DNA of 64,000 nucleotides from Streptomyces sp. NA02950 (GCF_013364155.1 NZ_CP054917.1:62001-126000), one strand, 5' to 3'; positions 7,578 through 16,094 are shown, counted from the first letter of the stretch. Made by a program: numbers and translations. Notes: a model not told the origin generated them from the letters alone.

Positions 7578-8870
7578 CTAGCTGAGGGCGGCCACCGCGG
7601 CGGTGAGCGCGGCGGTCAGGAAGTCGATGTCCTCGCCGCTGGAGTTCAGCGGGGGCGCGACGACCAGGCCCTCGCTGCGCGGGTCACCGGCTCCGGTGAA
7701 CGGGTAGAAGAAGACGCCTTGCCGCTCGCACTCCTCCATCAGGGGCCAGAGCAGGCCAGGGGTGACCTCCACTCCGTACAGGTGGCCGAGGCCCCGTACG
7801 TCCCGCACGACCGGCTGTCCGGTCAGGGGCCGCAGGCGCGCCCCGAGCTGTTCTCCGCGCGCCTGGAAGGCGTCGAAGTCCATGGATTCCAGCTCGTCCA
7901 GGACCCCGAGGCAGGCCGCCGCCTGCAGGGGGTGGGTGGCCATGGTGCCCATCGCGGGCAGCGGGTCCGCGCCTTCGCGGCGCAGCAGCGGTGCGAGCTC
8001 GGGCGACACGAGCACCGCACCCACACTGGTGTAGCCGGCGCCGAGGCCCTTGGACAGGATGCACAGGTCGGGATCGGCGCCGTCCCAGTGGTTGCTGGCC
8101 AGGGGGGTGCCGGTGCGCCACAGCCCGGTCAGGACTTCGTCGTGGATGACGAGGACGTTGCGTTCCCGGCAGATCTCCTTGACGCGCCGGAGGTATCCGT
8201 CGGGCGGCACGTAGGCGCCGCCGGTGGTGCCGTTGACGGGTTCCAGGAGGACGGCGGCGACGTTCTCCGCTCCCCTGCTGTCGATCGCCTTCGCCACCTC
8301 GTCGGCGCACGAGGCGTCGCACGAGCCCGCTGCGTGGTGGTGGGTCGGCGGGTAGGGCGCCGGGAAGGCCGGGCCGAGGCCGAGCGCGTCCTCCGGGCGC
8401 GGGCGCCGGGCGTGGTTGCCGGCGAGCCCGAGGGTGAGCGCGCTCATCCCGTGATAGCTCAGGGTGGAGGTCAGGATGTCGCCGCGCCGCTTGCCTCCGC
8501 GGACGCGCGCGATGTTGCGGGCCAGCGCGACGGCGACCTCCACGCCGAGCGTCCCGCACGTGGCCAGTGCGATGGAGTCCTCTGGACGGCCCACTGCGCG
8601 GCACAGTCGGTTCATCAGCTCCAGTTGGGTGTGGGGCCGTACGACGGCGGCGCCGCCGAACGAGGAACGGGGGAACTGCTGCTCGATGCGGGAGAAGACC
8701 TTGGGGCTGCCGTGGCCCACGTTCACGCAGAGGAGGCCGCTCGATCCGTCGAAGATGCGGCGGCCGTCAGCGAGGTGGAGCCAGGGACCGCTCGCCGTCA
8801 CGACGTCGAGGTCGGGTAGTGGGCGGGATGAGGTCAGGAGCCGTTCGCGACTGGATAAGTACCGATCCAC
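7578..8870 (-). CDS. Class III PLP-dependent aminotransferase
   Basis: This 430-aa fold-type I transaminase moves an amino group using pyridoxal phosphate. The SKGL motif with the PLP lysine (CILSKGLGAGYTSVGA), the cofactor Asp in VLVIHDEVLTGLWRTG, and the cofactor-phosphate region are visible. I chose GTG 8870, which has an AAGGGA ribosome binding site 9 nt upstream; the frame upstream to 8993 is basic and looks non-coding. It opens the minus-strand cluster and faces the XRE regulator, whose operator-like palindrome at 9035-9059 lies about 165 bp upstream. The substrate is unknown. Confidence 0.88.
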   Translation of the reverse strand: MDRYLSSRERLLTSSRPLPDLDVVTASGPWLHLADGRRIFDGSSGLLCVNVGHGSPKVFSRIEQQFPRSSFGGAAVVRPHTQLELMNRLCRAVGRPEDSIALATCGTLGVEVAVALARNIARVRGGKRRGDILTSTLSYHGMSALTLGLAGNHARRPRPEDALGLGPAFPAPYPPTHHHAAGSCDASCADEVAKAIDSRGAENVAAVLLEPVNGTTGGAYVPPDGYLRRVKEICRERNVLVIHDEVLTGLWRTGTPLASNHWDGADPDLCILSKGLGAGYTSVGAVLVSPELAPLLRREGADPLPAMGTMATHPLQAAACLGVLDELESMDFDAFQARGEQLGARLRPLTGQPVVRDVRGLGHLYGVEVTPGLLWPLMEECERQGVFFYPFTGAGDPRSEGLVVAPPLNSSGEDIDFLTAALTAAVAALS

Positions 8871-9253
8871 GAAAGAAGTCCCTTCTTGGGTGTGCGCATT
8901 GGGGCGCACGGGATCACGGCGGGTCGGTTCATGTGCGGTGGGTGTCCGGGTGTGCGTCGAGCGCGTCCGGTGATGACGAGCGCGACCACTCACGCCCGGA
9001 GAGCTGTCTGTCAGCTGTTCCTCACCGTACCCTCAAACCCTTTCTTACGTATAGGGTTTGAATGCCGTTGTGCGGCCCTGCGAAGCACGGTGGGGGTACA
9101 TCTCGAGCATGGCGCCCTGCCGGACGCGACGTCATTGCTCCTTGGCGCGCGGAACATTGCGGGACGCCGTCAATGGCCACGAGTCCACTGCCCCGGGCGT
9201 TGGGTGCTCCGCTACCGTGAGCGGCCCGGGCCACGCATCCACGGGGGTGTGCC
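8871..9253. promoter_or_regulatory. Divergent promoter region between aminotransferase and XRE regulator
   Basis: This 383-bp gap holds the leaders of both divergent genes and one quasi-palindromic element (9035-9059, listed separately). I see no other repeats and no RNA gene in it. Confidence 0.6.
9035..9059. promoter_or_regulatory. 25-bp quasi-palindromic operator-like element, copy 1
   Basis: It starts AAACCC and ends GGGTTT around a TTACGTA core. A second copy at 55920-55944, in reverse orientation, matches at 22 of 25 positions, and both are preceded on the plus strand by CACCGTAC. Both copies lie 160-200 bp upstream of a minus-strand enzyme gene near an XRE regulator, as expected for a shared operator. 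Confidence 0.65.
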
Positions 9254-10670
9254 ATGGCGACAGTGACCCGCTCGCGCCGCGCGGCGATCCAGCGGGAGGC
9301 CGTACAGATCCGGATGCGGTGCCAGCGCTCGGGACATTCGACCGAGCGCACCGTGGCGGCGATCCGCGCGAGTCTGCCCGAGGTCTCTGCGCTCGAGGCG
9401 TGGCGGCTGGCGCTGGGCTGGTCACGGGCGGACACCGTCACCCAAGTCGCCGCGCTCTACCGGGCCGACGGGTTACAGCCCCCGGGCCTTTCGGAGTCGA
9501 TGCTGTGCCGCTGGGAACATGATCAGGAACGGCCGGGAGCGGAATACGCCGTGATGCTGTGCCGGGCCTACGGAGCACGGCTCGAACACCTGGGCCTGGG
9601 CCGTTGGGCCGGTGAAGGCGCTGGCCTTCGGTACCGTCTCCCGGAGCCCGTCGCGTGGGTGTCCGGCCCGCGGGAAGAGATGGAGCCGATGACCACTGAC
9701 GCCGGCCTTCCGGCCGTACGAGAATCTCTGCAGCTCGCCCTCCTCGCCGATCCGCAGGGCAGTCCGCTCGCGGCCCACTTGGCGGAGGCCGCTGTCGAGC
9801 ACTACGACCTCAACTACTCCAAGCACCCGCCGCAGACCTTGTTCAAGGAGATCCGCGACACCAGGGCCCTGCTCATGCCCGTGATGCAGGCCGCCGGCAG
9901 CACCCCCCCACACCGTCGAACTGCAGCGGCAGGTGGCCCGGCTGTCCGCACTGCTGGGCAACCTTGCCTTCCACCTCGACGACACGACCGGCGCGCGGAC
10001 CCATCTGGGTACCGCGGCCACCTACAGTGAGCGAGTGGGTGATGCGCGCCTGGTGGCTTGGGCGTGGGGCGCGCTGAGCTTGGTGGCCCGGTCCACCAAG
10101 CGGTACGAGCTGGCCTTGTCCCACGCCCAACGTGGCGCTGCCCAGGCCCCCGCCGGGCTCGTACGCGCGCAACTGCACGCCTGGGCTCTGCTGCCCTCCC
10201 TGGCGGCGCTCGGGCGCGGTCCGGAAGCGGACGCCGCGCTTGCGACCGCCATGCACGAACTGGAGACCGACGGCACCGGATCCGCGCCCGGCCGGTTCGG
10301 CTTTGACGAACCGGAACTTGCGCTGCACCAGGCCGAAGCCCACCTAGCGCTGGGCCGCGCCGAGCAGGCCGCGGCCCGGGCCGAAGCCTCCGCCGGCGGC
10401 TGCATCCTCGCCACGCCTGGCTGGGCAGCCGCCACCTTGGTCCTCGCCCGGGCCGAGGCCGCAGAACGCCCCGAGGATGCGGCCAGCCGCGCCCTGGATG
10501 TCCTCGACCGCGTTCCCCCTGCCCGGCTGCGCTCGACCGCCCGCGCCCGGCTCTCGCGCCTCGACGGCCAGCTGGCGGCGAGGACGGCGGGCCCCGTGGC
10601 CGACCTGCACGAAAGGCTGCAGCTGCTGCCTCCGCCCGTCGACGCCCACGGAGGCTCGGCCACAGCCTGA
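9254..10670 (+). pseudogene. XRE-family regulator with TPR-like C-terminus, frameshifted
   Basis: The first part (ATG 9254) encodes an N-terminal helix-turn-helix (SALEAWRLALGWSRADTV onwards) and a linker; the second part, in another frame to 10670, encodes helical TPR-like repeats. Removing one C from the run of seven at 9903-9909 joins them into a single 471-aa protein without loss (the junction becomes STPHTVELQRQVARL). This regulator type commonly sits divergent to the genes it controls. Either it is inactivated here or the C run is a sequencing error; slippage-based phase variation is a third option. Confidence 0.7.
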
Positions 10671-10779
10671 GCAGGACGGATGATGTCCCCCGGAACGGGC
10701 CGGGTGCCGTGCCATGATTAAGACGACATGACGGCCGGACACACCGTCAGTCGGGCACCCCGCCCATGACGATGCGTAG

Positions 10780-10847
10780 ATCGCGCAGGCTCTGGGGGTG
10801 GGCGCAACTCCGCAGCGGACTGCGCCCACCCCCAGAGCCTGCGCGAT
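10780..10847. repeat. Perfect 27-bp inverted repeat (large hairpin)
   Basis: The arms 10780-10806 and 10821-10847 are perfect reverse complements, and the 14-nt loop contains its own TCCGC-A-GCGGA palindrome. The hairpin ends 30 bp before the GntR start and lies 110 bp after the XRE stop. It may be a terminator without a T-tract, a cruciform operator, or a remnant of a mobile element. Confidence 0.75.
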
Positions 10848-10877
10848 TCCCTGGGACTGAACGAGTGAGGGGACATT

Positions 10878-11558
10878 GTGGCCAGGCGCACGACGGCCTA
10901 CCGACGCGTCGCCCAGGAGCTGCGCGACCAAATCGGCGACGGCACGCTCAAGCCGAACGACCGCATCCCGTCGCTGACGGAACTGCAGGAGACATTCGGG
11001 GTCTCGGACACCGTGATCCTGGAGGCCCGCAAGGTCCTGGTCGCCGAGGGCCTGCTGATCGCCCGCACCGGCGACGGCACGTACGTCCGCGAGCGGCCGG
11101 AGCCGCAGCGCCTGGTGCACCACGCCCCGGACGATCCGGAAGAGCCGCTTTTCCGGCTGGAGGCGGCCGAGTCCGGGCTGTTCCCCGACATCGTCGAGGT
11201 GGAGGCGGAGACCACCGTGCCCGCGCCGGCCGCCGTGGCGCGGTGGCTGGACGTCAAGACGTCGAGGAAGGTCAAGCGCCGGGTGCGCCTGTTCCGGCAT
11301 GACGAGATGCCAGTGCAGCTGCTCACCGTGTACACGCTGGCGAGCGGGAAGACCGACGCGTCCGGCGTGGAGGAACAGGTCACCTCCCGGCCGGCGCTGG
11401 ACACAGAGGCCCGAGCCCTCGAGGGCGTGGTGGGCCAGCCGGTCACGGTGGCGACACGGATCGAGCGCCCGGCGGCGGGCCGGGCGCGCGTGCTGGAGAC
11501 GGTCGTCCTCGCCGAGCGGTACACCCTGGTCTACCGGCCCACGTCCGGCCCGGCATGA
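10878..11558 (+). CDS. GntR-family transcriptional regulator
   Basis: This 226-aa protein has the GntR winged helix at residues 5-70 (motif RIPSLTELQETFGVSDTVILEARKVL followed by the wing TGDGTYVRE is split here: recognition helix about 32-50). The C-terminal part resembles the UTRA ligand-binding domain of the HutC subgroup. GTG 10878 has a GAGGGG ribosome binding site. GntR proteins of this kind regulate metabolic genes and also act as KorSA/Pra-type repressors of Streptomyces conjugative elements. It sits at the edge of the phage region, but the sequence does not show which genes it controls. Confidence 0.88.
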   Translation: MARRTTAYRRVAQELRDQIGDGTLKPNDRIPSLTELQETFGVSDTVILEARKVLVAEGLLIARTGDGTYVRERPEPQRLVHHAPDDPEEPLFRLEAAESGLFPDIVEVEAETTVPAPAAVARWLDVKTSRKVKRRVRLFRHDEMPVQLLTVYTLASGKTDASGVEEQVTSRPALDTEARALEGVVGQPVTVATRIERPAAGRARVLETVVLAERYTLVYRPTSGPA

Positions 11559-11561
11559 CGA

Positions 11562-11585
11562 AACCCCGGCCACGGGGCCGGGGTT
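11562..11585 (+). terminator. Terminator after GntR gene
   Basis: A perfect 10-bp stem (AACCCCGGCC / GGCCGGGGTT) with a 4-nt loop lies immediately after the GntR stop. Confidence 0.8.
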
Positions 11586-11668
11586 CGTGAAAGCAGACCT
11601 GCCCGAGGGCCGGACTACGCCGTGATCGTAGCTCCGGTGAGGGCCGTCATCCAGCAGGTTCCCGGCGG

Positions 11669-12295
11669 TCAGCCGCGCCCGACCGCGACGAGCGCCTCGG
11701 CCAGGGCGGACTGGACGGCACCGACGTACGCCTGGAAGGCGGCCGTACGGTTGCCGCGGTTCCCACGGGACAGGTCACCGCCGACGAAGAACGCCGCCCG
11801 CTGAGCGGTGCTGATCTCCAATTGCACGCCCGCCTTGCGGGTGTTCTGATTGCAGATGTTCTCCGGGGCGCCGCCGTCGAGCTCCGGGGAAGCGAGCTGC
11901 ACCACGAACCCCGCCTGGGACAGCGCCAGCCCCACGCGGTCGCGCAGCGGGTAGTCCAGGCCGCCGAGGTTCGTCAGCGGCGCGGTCCCGGCGCAGCCGT
12001 GCCAGGACACGGTGTGCGTGGCCGCCCGGGCGAGCGCCAGGGCGTTGGGCTCGTCGAAAGCGGTGCTGGTGATGTGCAGCTCGGCGTTGCCCGACGCCTT
12101 CATGCCGTCGAAGACGTACAGGTCGTGGATCCCGCTGGCCGCGGCCTCAGCGAGTTCGCCCGTTCCCTGCTCGATGCCGCCGCCGTGGATGGCCAGGTGG
12201 AGCAGCGTGGAGACGGGCGACCTGCGCCAGTTGCGCTGGTAGTCGAGCCCCTCGAGGTGCTCGTGGGCCAGGTCCGTGTACGAGGTGTACGGCAT
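11669..12295 (-). CDS. Poly-gamma-glutamate hydrolase family protein
   Basis: This 208-aa protein resembles the phage poly-gamma-glutamate hydrolases (PghP family), zinc enzymes that cut capsular poly-gamma-glutamate. Likely metal and active-site residues lie in HLAIHGGGIEQGTGELAEA, the ICNQNTRKAGVQLEI segment near the C-terminus, and HTVSWHG. It starts at ATG 12295 behind an AAGGAG site. It is the last late gene, next to the holin and endolysin, so it may help remove an envelope polymer during lysis or entry. It is the distal gene of the late block, and phage genes end here on this side. Confidence 0.75.
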   Translation of the reverse strand: MPYTSYTDLAHEHLEGLDYQRNWRRSPVSTLLHLAIHGGGIEQGTGELAEAAASGIHDLYVFDGMKASGNAELHITSTAFDEPNALALARAATHTVSWHGCAGTAPLTNLGGLDYPLRDRVGLALSQAGFVVQLASPELDGGAPENICNQNTRKAGVQLEISTAQRAAFFVGGDLSRGNRGNRTAAFQAYVGAVQSALAEALVAVGRG

Positions 12296-12323
12296 GAGTC
12301 GCGGGGCTCCTTCGGGTGGGTGG

Positions 12324-12560
12324 TCAGTGGCCCAGGACGGCCCAGACGAGGGCGCCCAGGGCGATGAGCACGCTGAGGGCGGGCAGCGGCCAGCGGGTGC
12401 GCTCGAGCGCGGCGACCCGCTCTTCGAGTTCCTCGACCGCCTTGTCGGTCTGGTCCGAGCGCTGCACGAGCAGGGCCAGCTGGCCGTCGATGCGCGCGAG
12501 CCCGACTTCGAGGGCGCGCCGGAGTTCGGCCAGCTCCAGGGCGACGTCTCCGTCGGGCAC
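12324..12560 (-). CDS. Small coiled-coil protein with C-terminal membrane anchor
   Basis: This 78-aa protein has a heptad-rich N-terminal two-thirds (LARIDGQLALLVQRSDQ and VEELEERVAALE) and one C-terminal transmembrane helix (LSVLIALGALVWAVLG). The GTG start follows an AGGAG site. Its position between the holin and the hydrolase suggests a lysis accessory such as a second holin, antiholin or spanin-like protein; this is inference from context. Confidence 0.7.
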   Translation of the reverse strand: MPDGDVALELAELRRALEVGLARIDGQLALLVQRSDQTDKAVEELEERVAALERTRWPLPALSVLIALGALVWAVLGH

Positions 12561-12574
12561 GGCGTACTCCTAGG

Positions 12575-12829
12575 TCAGAGGCGGGCGGTGGGGTCGGACT
12601 TGGCCGGCAGCCACGAGGCGGTGCCGATCTGGCCGAGGCGGGTGCCGATGGCGCCCTTGACGACGGTCAGCGCGGCGGGGAGCGCCGCGACGGAGGCGGT
12701 CTGCAGCACGGACAGGTCGACGATGTCGGTGACCGCTCCGGCGAGCAGGAGGCCGAGGAACGCCTCGACGTAGGTCAGGACGGTGCGCTCGGCGACGTCG
12801 GCGAGGGCCTTGCGGGCGGACTGGGGCAT
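12575..12829 (-). CDS. Putative phage holin
   Basis: This 84-aa hydrophobic protein has two likely membrane helices (TVLTYVEAFLGLLLAGAV and TASVAALPAALTVVKGAI) and a polar, charged C-terminus, the usual layout of small actinophage holins. ATG 12829 is preceded by AGGGAG. It lies 20 bp downstream of the endolysin in the lysis cassette and would form the membrane holes that release or activate the endolysin. Confidence 0.75.
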   Translation of the reverse strand: MPQSARKALADVAERTVLTYVEAFLGLLLAGAVTDIVDLSVLQTASVAALPAALTVVKGAIGTRLGQIGTASWLPAKSDPTARL

Positions 12830-12849
12830 GGGTGAACTCCCTTGGGATG

Positions 12850-14052
12850 TCAGGTGGTTGCGGTGAAGGCGTGCCGGGCGGCCAGCCGCTTGAGCGAGGC
12901 GAGGCCGGGGACGCCGTCGGCGGCGGAGCCGGTGTAGGAGCCGCCGGCCTTGCTGCGCTGCCAGGCGGCGTACGCGGTGACGGTCTTGGAGCCGAAGGAG
13001 CCGTCGGCGAACTCGCGCTTCAGGAGGCCCTCGGCGACCAGGGCGTCCTCGACGATGCGGACCTCGGTCGGGTAGGTGGTGTGTCCCTCGGCGGCCGGGA
13101 CGTCCTTCTTCGCCGCGGCGACCAGGTGGGCCACGCTGACCTTTGGCTTGGCCGGGGTGGGCGCCGGGTCGGCCGGGGCGGTCGCCTTGTACAGGACCTT
13201 GACCGTGCTGATCGCGCCCGGGTCCTGGTGGTCGTTGCCCGGAACGTCGCCGTGCGAGAAGTGGCCGCCCTTGGACTGCCAGACGCTGCGCGAGCGCGCC
13301 TTGCCCGCCCCCGGGTACTTCGCCGGGGGCCCGGCCGGGAAGACGTCCGGCACGCCCCAGGAGCGGGCCGCGGACAGGATCTTCTGCCAGCCCGGCTTCT
13401 TCGCCGGGTCCCAGCCGTTGGTCCACGGGCTCTTGGCGTAGCCGAGGACCTCGATCTGGATGCAGACGCGTCCCTCGCGATTGGTGCGGCGGGTGCCGTC
13501 GTTGCGCAGCGCCCGGCCGCTCTGGTTGAGCGGGCCGAACTGCCCGACCCGGTCGGTCACGGGGCAGTAGATGAGCTGCGGTTCGGAGGCGACCCGGATC
13601 AGGTACGAGCCGACCGACTCGAGGTACTTGCCGCCGGCCGGGGACTCGGTGCTGTGGTGCACGACCCGCGGGGGGTTGCCAGGGGTGTCCATCGCGCCGC
13701 CGATGGACCCGTCGCCGAGCCGGATCGCGCCGGAGATCCACACGGTGCCGGTGGCACCTCGCGGCAGCTCGTCCGCACCGGGCAGGTCGCCGGTGAGCGC
13801 GCCGACGGCCGGTTCGGGGTCCGGGCGCCGGATGATGAACGGCTCGGCACCCACCGGCTCGTACCAGTCCAGGTCACCGTCGTCGCGCAGCACGAACACG
13901 GTGCCCGGGCGACTGGAGTGCTCCCGGGTGAAGCGCGGCACGGTGTCGATCTCGGCGATGGCGCGGGCGGTGTCGACGTGCGCCTGGTCGACCTCGCCGC
14001 AGTAGGTGACGGACTGGTTGGGGTGAACGACGGCAGCGTGGTAGGTGGGCAT
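12850..14052 (-). CDS. Endolysin: amidase_2/PGRP-like domain plus peptidoglycan-binding C-terminus
   Basis: This 400-aa protein has a central domain starting near residue 128 with VVHHSTES (a zinc-binding His typical of N-acetylmuramoyl-L-alanine amidases). The C-terminal stretch (about 320-400) resembles PG_binding_1 repeats, including FADGSFGSKTVTAYAAWQR. Residues 1-75 form a separate small domain I do not recognise. A proline-rich linker (PADPAPTPAKPK) joins catalytic and binding parts. It would cleave the bond between muramic acid and the stem peptide during lysis. It lies directly upstream of the holin. Confidence 0.8.
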   Translation of the reverse strand: MPTYHAAVVHPNQSVTYCGEVDQAHVDTARAIAEIDTVPRFTREHSSRPGTVFVLRDDGDLDWYEPVGAEPFIIRRPDPEPAVGALTGDLPGADELPRGATGTVWISGAIRLGDGSIGGAMDTPGNPPRVVHHSTESPAGGKYLESVGSYLIRVASEPQLIYCPVTDRVGQFGPLNQSGRALRNDGTRRTNREGRVCIQIEVLGYAKSPWTNGWDPAKKPGWQKILSAARSWGVPDVFPAGPPAKYPGAGKARSRSVWQSKGGHFSHGDVPGNDHQDPGAISTVKVLYKATAPADPAPTPAKPKVSVAHLVAAAKKDVPAAEGHTTYPTEVRIVEDALVAEGLLKREFADGSFGSKTVTAYAAWQRSKAGGSYTGSAADGVPGLASLKRLAARHAFTATT

Positions 14053-14061
14053 GGCTCCTCG

Positions 14062-14880
14062 TCAGGCGTGGAGTTGGATCGCGTCGATCTGCTCGCGCAA
14101 CGCGACGTAGGTGGACAGGCGCAGGAAGAAGTCGCCGTCGTGCCCCCAGCTGGGGCTCCAGGAGTTGCGCAGCCGCAGCACGGTGCGCTCCGGGATCACG
14201 CGGCCGTCCGGGTACTGGGCGACGTCCTCGAGGCCGATGGCGCACACCTCGTGGCCGCCGGCGAGCCCGGAGGTGCGCCAGTACGGGACGGCGTCGACGA
14301 AGCCGTCGCGGCCGGGGGTGAACCAGGCGTTGAACCAGGGCAGGCCGAGCAGGACCGGTCCGTCCTGCAGGGCGGCGGCGAGGGCGTCGGCGTCCAGGGC
14401 GTGGGTGTAGGAGCCGATCAGACCGCGGGCCTTGAGGGCACGGGCAGTACCGAGGCCGGAGCTGCCGCTGTCGGCGGGCGGCCACTGGTAGGGCACGAAC
14501 TCGTCGAGCGCGGTCGCCTCGGTGTACAGGCCGATCGCCCACCGTTCGGCCTGCGCCGCGTCGTTGGTGGGCAGCCCGGCGTGTGCGAGGGCGTCGGGGG
14601 CGAGCAGCACGGACAGGGCCACGGCTGCGGCGTTCGCCGTGCACGAGCCGAGCGCGTCGACGTCCGGGGCGCCGGGCACGATGGTGGAGGTGCGGATGCT
14701 CTGGCTGTAGAGGTCCTGCTGGTTCAGCACCGGGATGGCAGGCTGCCAGTGGACGGGCCGCAGGGCCTCGCCGCGGTGGCGCCGGACGTGGGCCAGCGAG
14801 CGGGCGTCGAGGACTTGGTGGCGGCCGAGCGCCGGGTGTGGGGTGTAGTGGCGTACGAGAACGCCGTGTGTGATGGGCAC
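14062..14880 (-). CDS. Papain-like (C1 fold) cysteine peptidase of phage
   Basis: The papain triad is visible in the correct order in this 272-aa protein: Cys80 in DALGSCTANA, His210 in LAGGHEVCAIG, and Asn239 in RLRNSWSPSWG. A Gln-containing stretch (VLNQQDLYSQ) about 25 residues before the Cys could supply the oxyanion hole. There is no signal peptide or propeptide. It lies between the tail glycosidase and the endolysin, so it may be a virion component acting on host surface protein or peptidoglycan peptides. The GTG start is at 14880; a TATCATTGATCACGGC element lies about 135 bp upstream. Confidence 0.75.
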   Translation of the reverse strand: MPITHGVLVRHYTPHPALGRHQVLDARSLAHVRRHRGEALRPVHWQPAIPVLNQQDLYSQSIRTSTIVPGAPDVDALGSCTANAAAVALSVLLAPDALAHAGLPTNDAAQAERWAIGLYTEATALDEFVPYQWPPADSGSSGLGTARALKARGLIGSYTHALDADALAAALQDGPVLLGLPWFNAWFTPGRDGFVDAVPYWRTSGLAGGHEVCAIGLEDVAQYPDGRVIPERTVLRLRNSWSPSWGHDGDFFLRLSTYVALREQIDAIQLHA

Positions 14881-15015
14881 CGACTGGTCCGCTTCTCCCC
14901 CGCGCCCCAGATGGGCTTGGCCACCGGCCCGCGCACGGCGGATTCGGATGGCTCCCTCGGGGGTGTGGTGCGGACCGCGAAGCGGTGGCGTGTGGGCGGA
15001 GGGTCGCCCGCAGGT

Positions 15016-15031
15016 GCCGTGATCAATGATA
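15016..15031 (-). promoter_or_regulatory. Late-promoter-like 16-mer, copy 1
   Basis: Minus-strand TATCATTGATCACGGC matches the element at 40804-40819 (TATCCTTGATCACGGC) at 15 of 16 positions. Both lie upstream of minus-strand phage genes. The TATCMT part could be a -10 box, but no -35 is visible. Confidence 0.4.
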
Positions 15032-15099
15032 GGTGCGGTCCCGCGCGGGCCCGGCCCGCGTGCCCGTGCCGTCCGGACTGCCCGCGGGCCGGGAGCCGT

Positions 15100-16094
15100 T
15101 CAGGTTCCGTCGATCAGGCGCTCGGCCAGGTACGGCGACCAAGTGCCCGCCGTGATGCCCTGGCCGATTCCGCAGGAGCCGTCCGAGTCGCCGGGGTACT
15201 TCACCCACAGCAGGTAGTCGGCGCCCGCGACGCCGATCGAACTGGGCACGCCCAGGCGTCGTCCGGCGGGGTTGCACCAGTCGACGTGCTGCCCGACCTC
15301 GTTCATGGCGCCGTTGCCGTTGCGGGCGGTGTCCACGACGAAGCCCTTGTTGGGCACCCCGAGGCGGGCGAGTTCGGCGGTGATCTGGGAGGCATAGGTG
15401 CAGCACACGTCGACGGCGTCGAAGTTGGCGACGTTGACCGCGAAGCCGCGGACCTGGGCGACGCCGGCGTCCTTCAGGCGGGCGGCGATCTCCGGCGGGC
15501 GGATCCAGGTGGCGTTGCCGCCGTCGAGGTAGACGGTGGTGGCGGGACGCGCGGCGAGGGCCTGCGCGGCATAGGCGACCAGGGCGGTGCGTTCGGCGCG
15601 GGCCGCGTCCGAGGGGAGGTTGCCGAGCTGGGCCAGGGAGTCGGGCTCGAGGATCACCAGGGCCGGGCGGTCGCCGATGCCAGCCGCGGCGGCGTCGATC
15701 CATGTCCGGTAGGCGTCCGGGGACGGCGAACCGCCGGAGCTCTGCCCGCCGTTGTCGCGGTTGAACATGTTGTACAGGGCGACGATGGGCATCTGTCCGT
15801 GGGCGGCGGCTGCGGCGACGTATGCGTCGAGGTCGGCCTGGATGTCCTTGTTCCAGTCGCCGAACCAGCGGGCGCCCGGGCGGCGGGCGATGGACCGCTC
15901 GAGCTTCTTGGCGCGCGGGTCGTCCGGGTTCAGCGTCAGCCACTTGGCGGCGTTGGAGTCGGGGTCGACGTAGAAGCCCTCCTTCACGGTCGAGCAGGTC
16001 AGCCGGACCTCGGTGAGGTAGACGGTGACGGCGCTGGACTGTCCGAGCTGGAAGGAGAGCTGGCCGGCGGTCGTCATCGTGGAGGTGAAGCTGA
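15100..16094 (-). pseudogene. Phage tail glycosidase, 3' part: GH6 domain (split by transposon)
   Basis: This is the C-terminal ~330 aa of a gene whose 5' part lies at 20438-20772. Removing the transposon and one CTGA copy restores a 441-aa frame. The GH6 (cellulase-family) signatures are VILEPDSLAQLG with the putative acid Asp, the FAVNVANF strand, and VDTARNGNGAMNEVGQHVDWCNPAGRRLG near the catalytic base. GH6 enzymes cut beta-1,4-glucan with inversion. In this position it would be a tail-borne depolymerase. The local start near 16.4 kb is in transposon sequence, so expression is doubtful. Confidence 0.85.
16091..16094. repeat. Target-site duplication CTGA, left
   Basis: CTGA here matches 20438-20441. 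Joining the flanks over one copy restores the interrupted codon series H-F-V-F-S-F-T, which fixes both ends of the element. Confidence 0.85.

Noticed and set aside
9035..9059. AGGGTTT/AAACCCT as telomere-like repeats
   Set aside because: There is only one dyad per site, not a tandem array, and actinobacterial telomeres are built differently. A regulatory element fits better.
11586..11668. Attachment site at the left edge of the phage block
   Set aside because: I compared it by eye with 52.5-53.1 kb and found no common core of useful length. Genome comparison would be needed.
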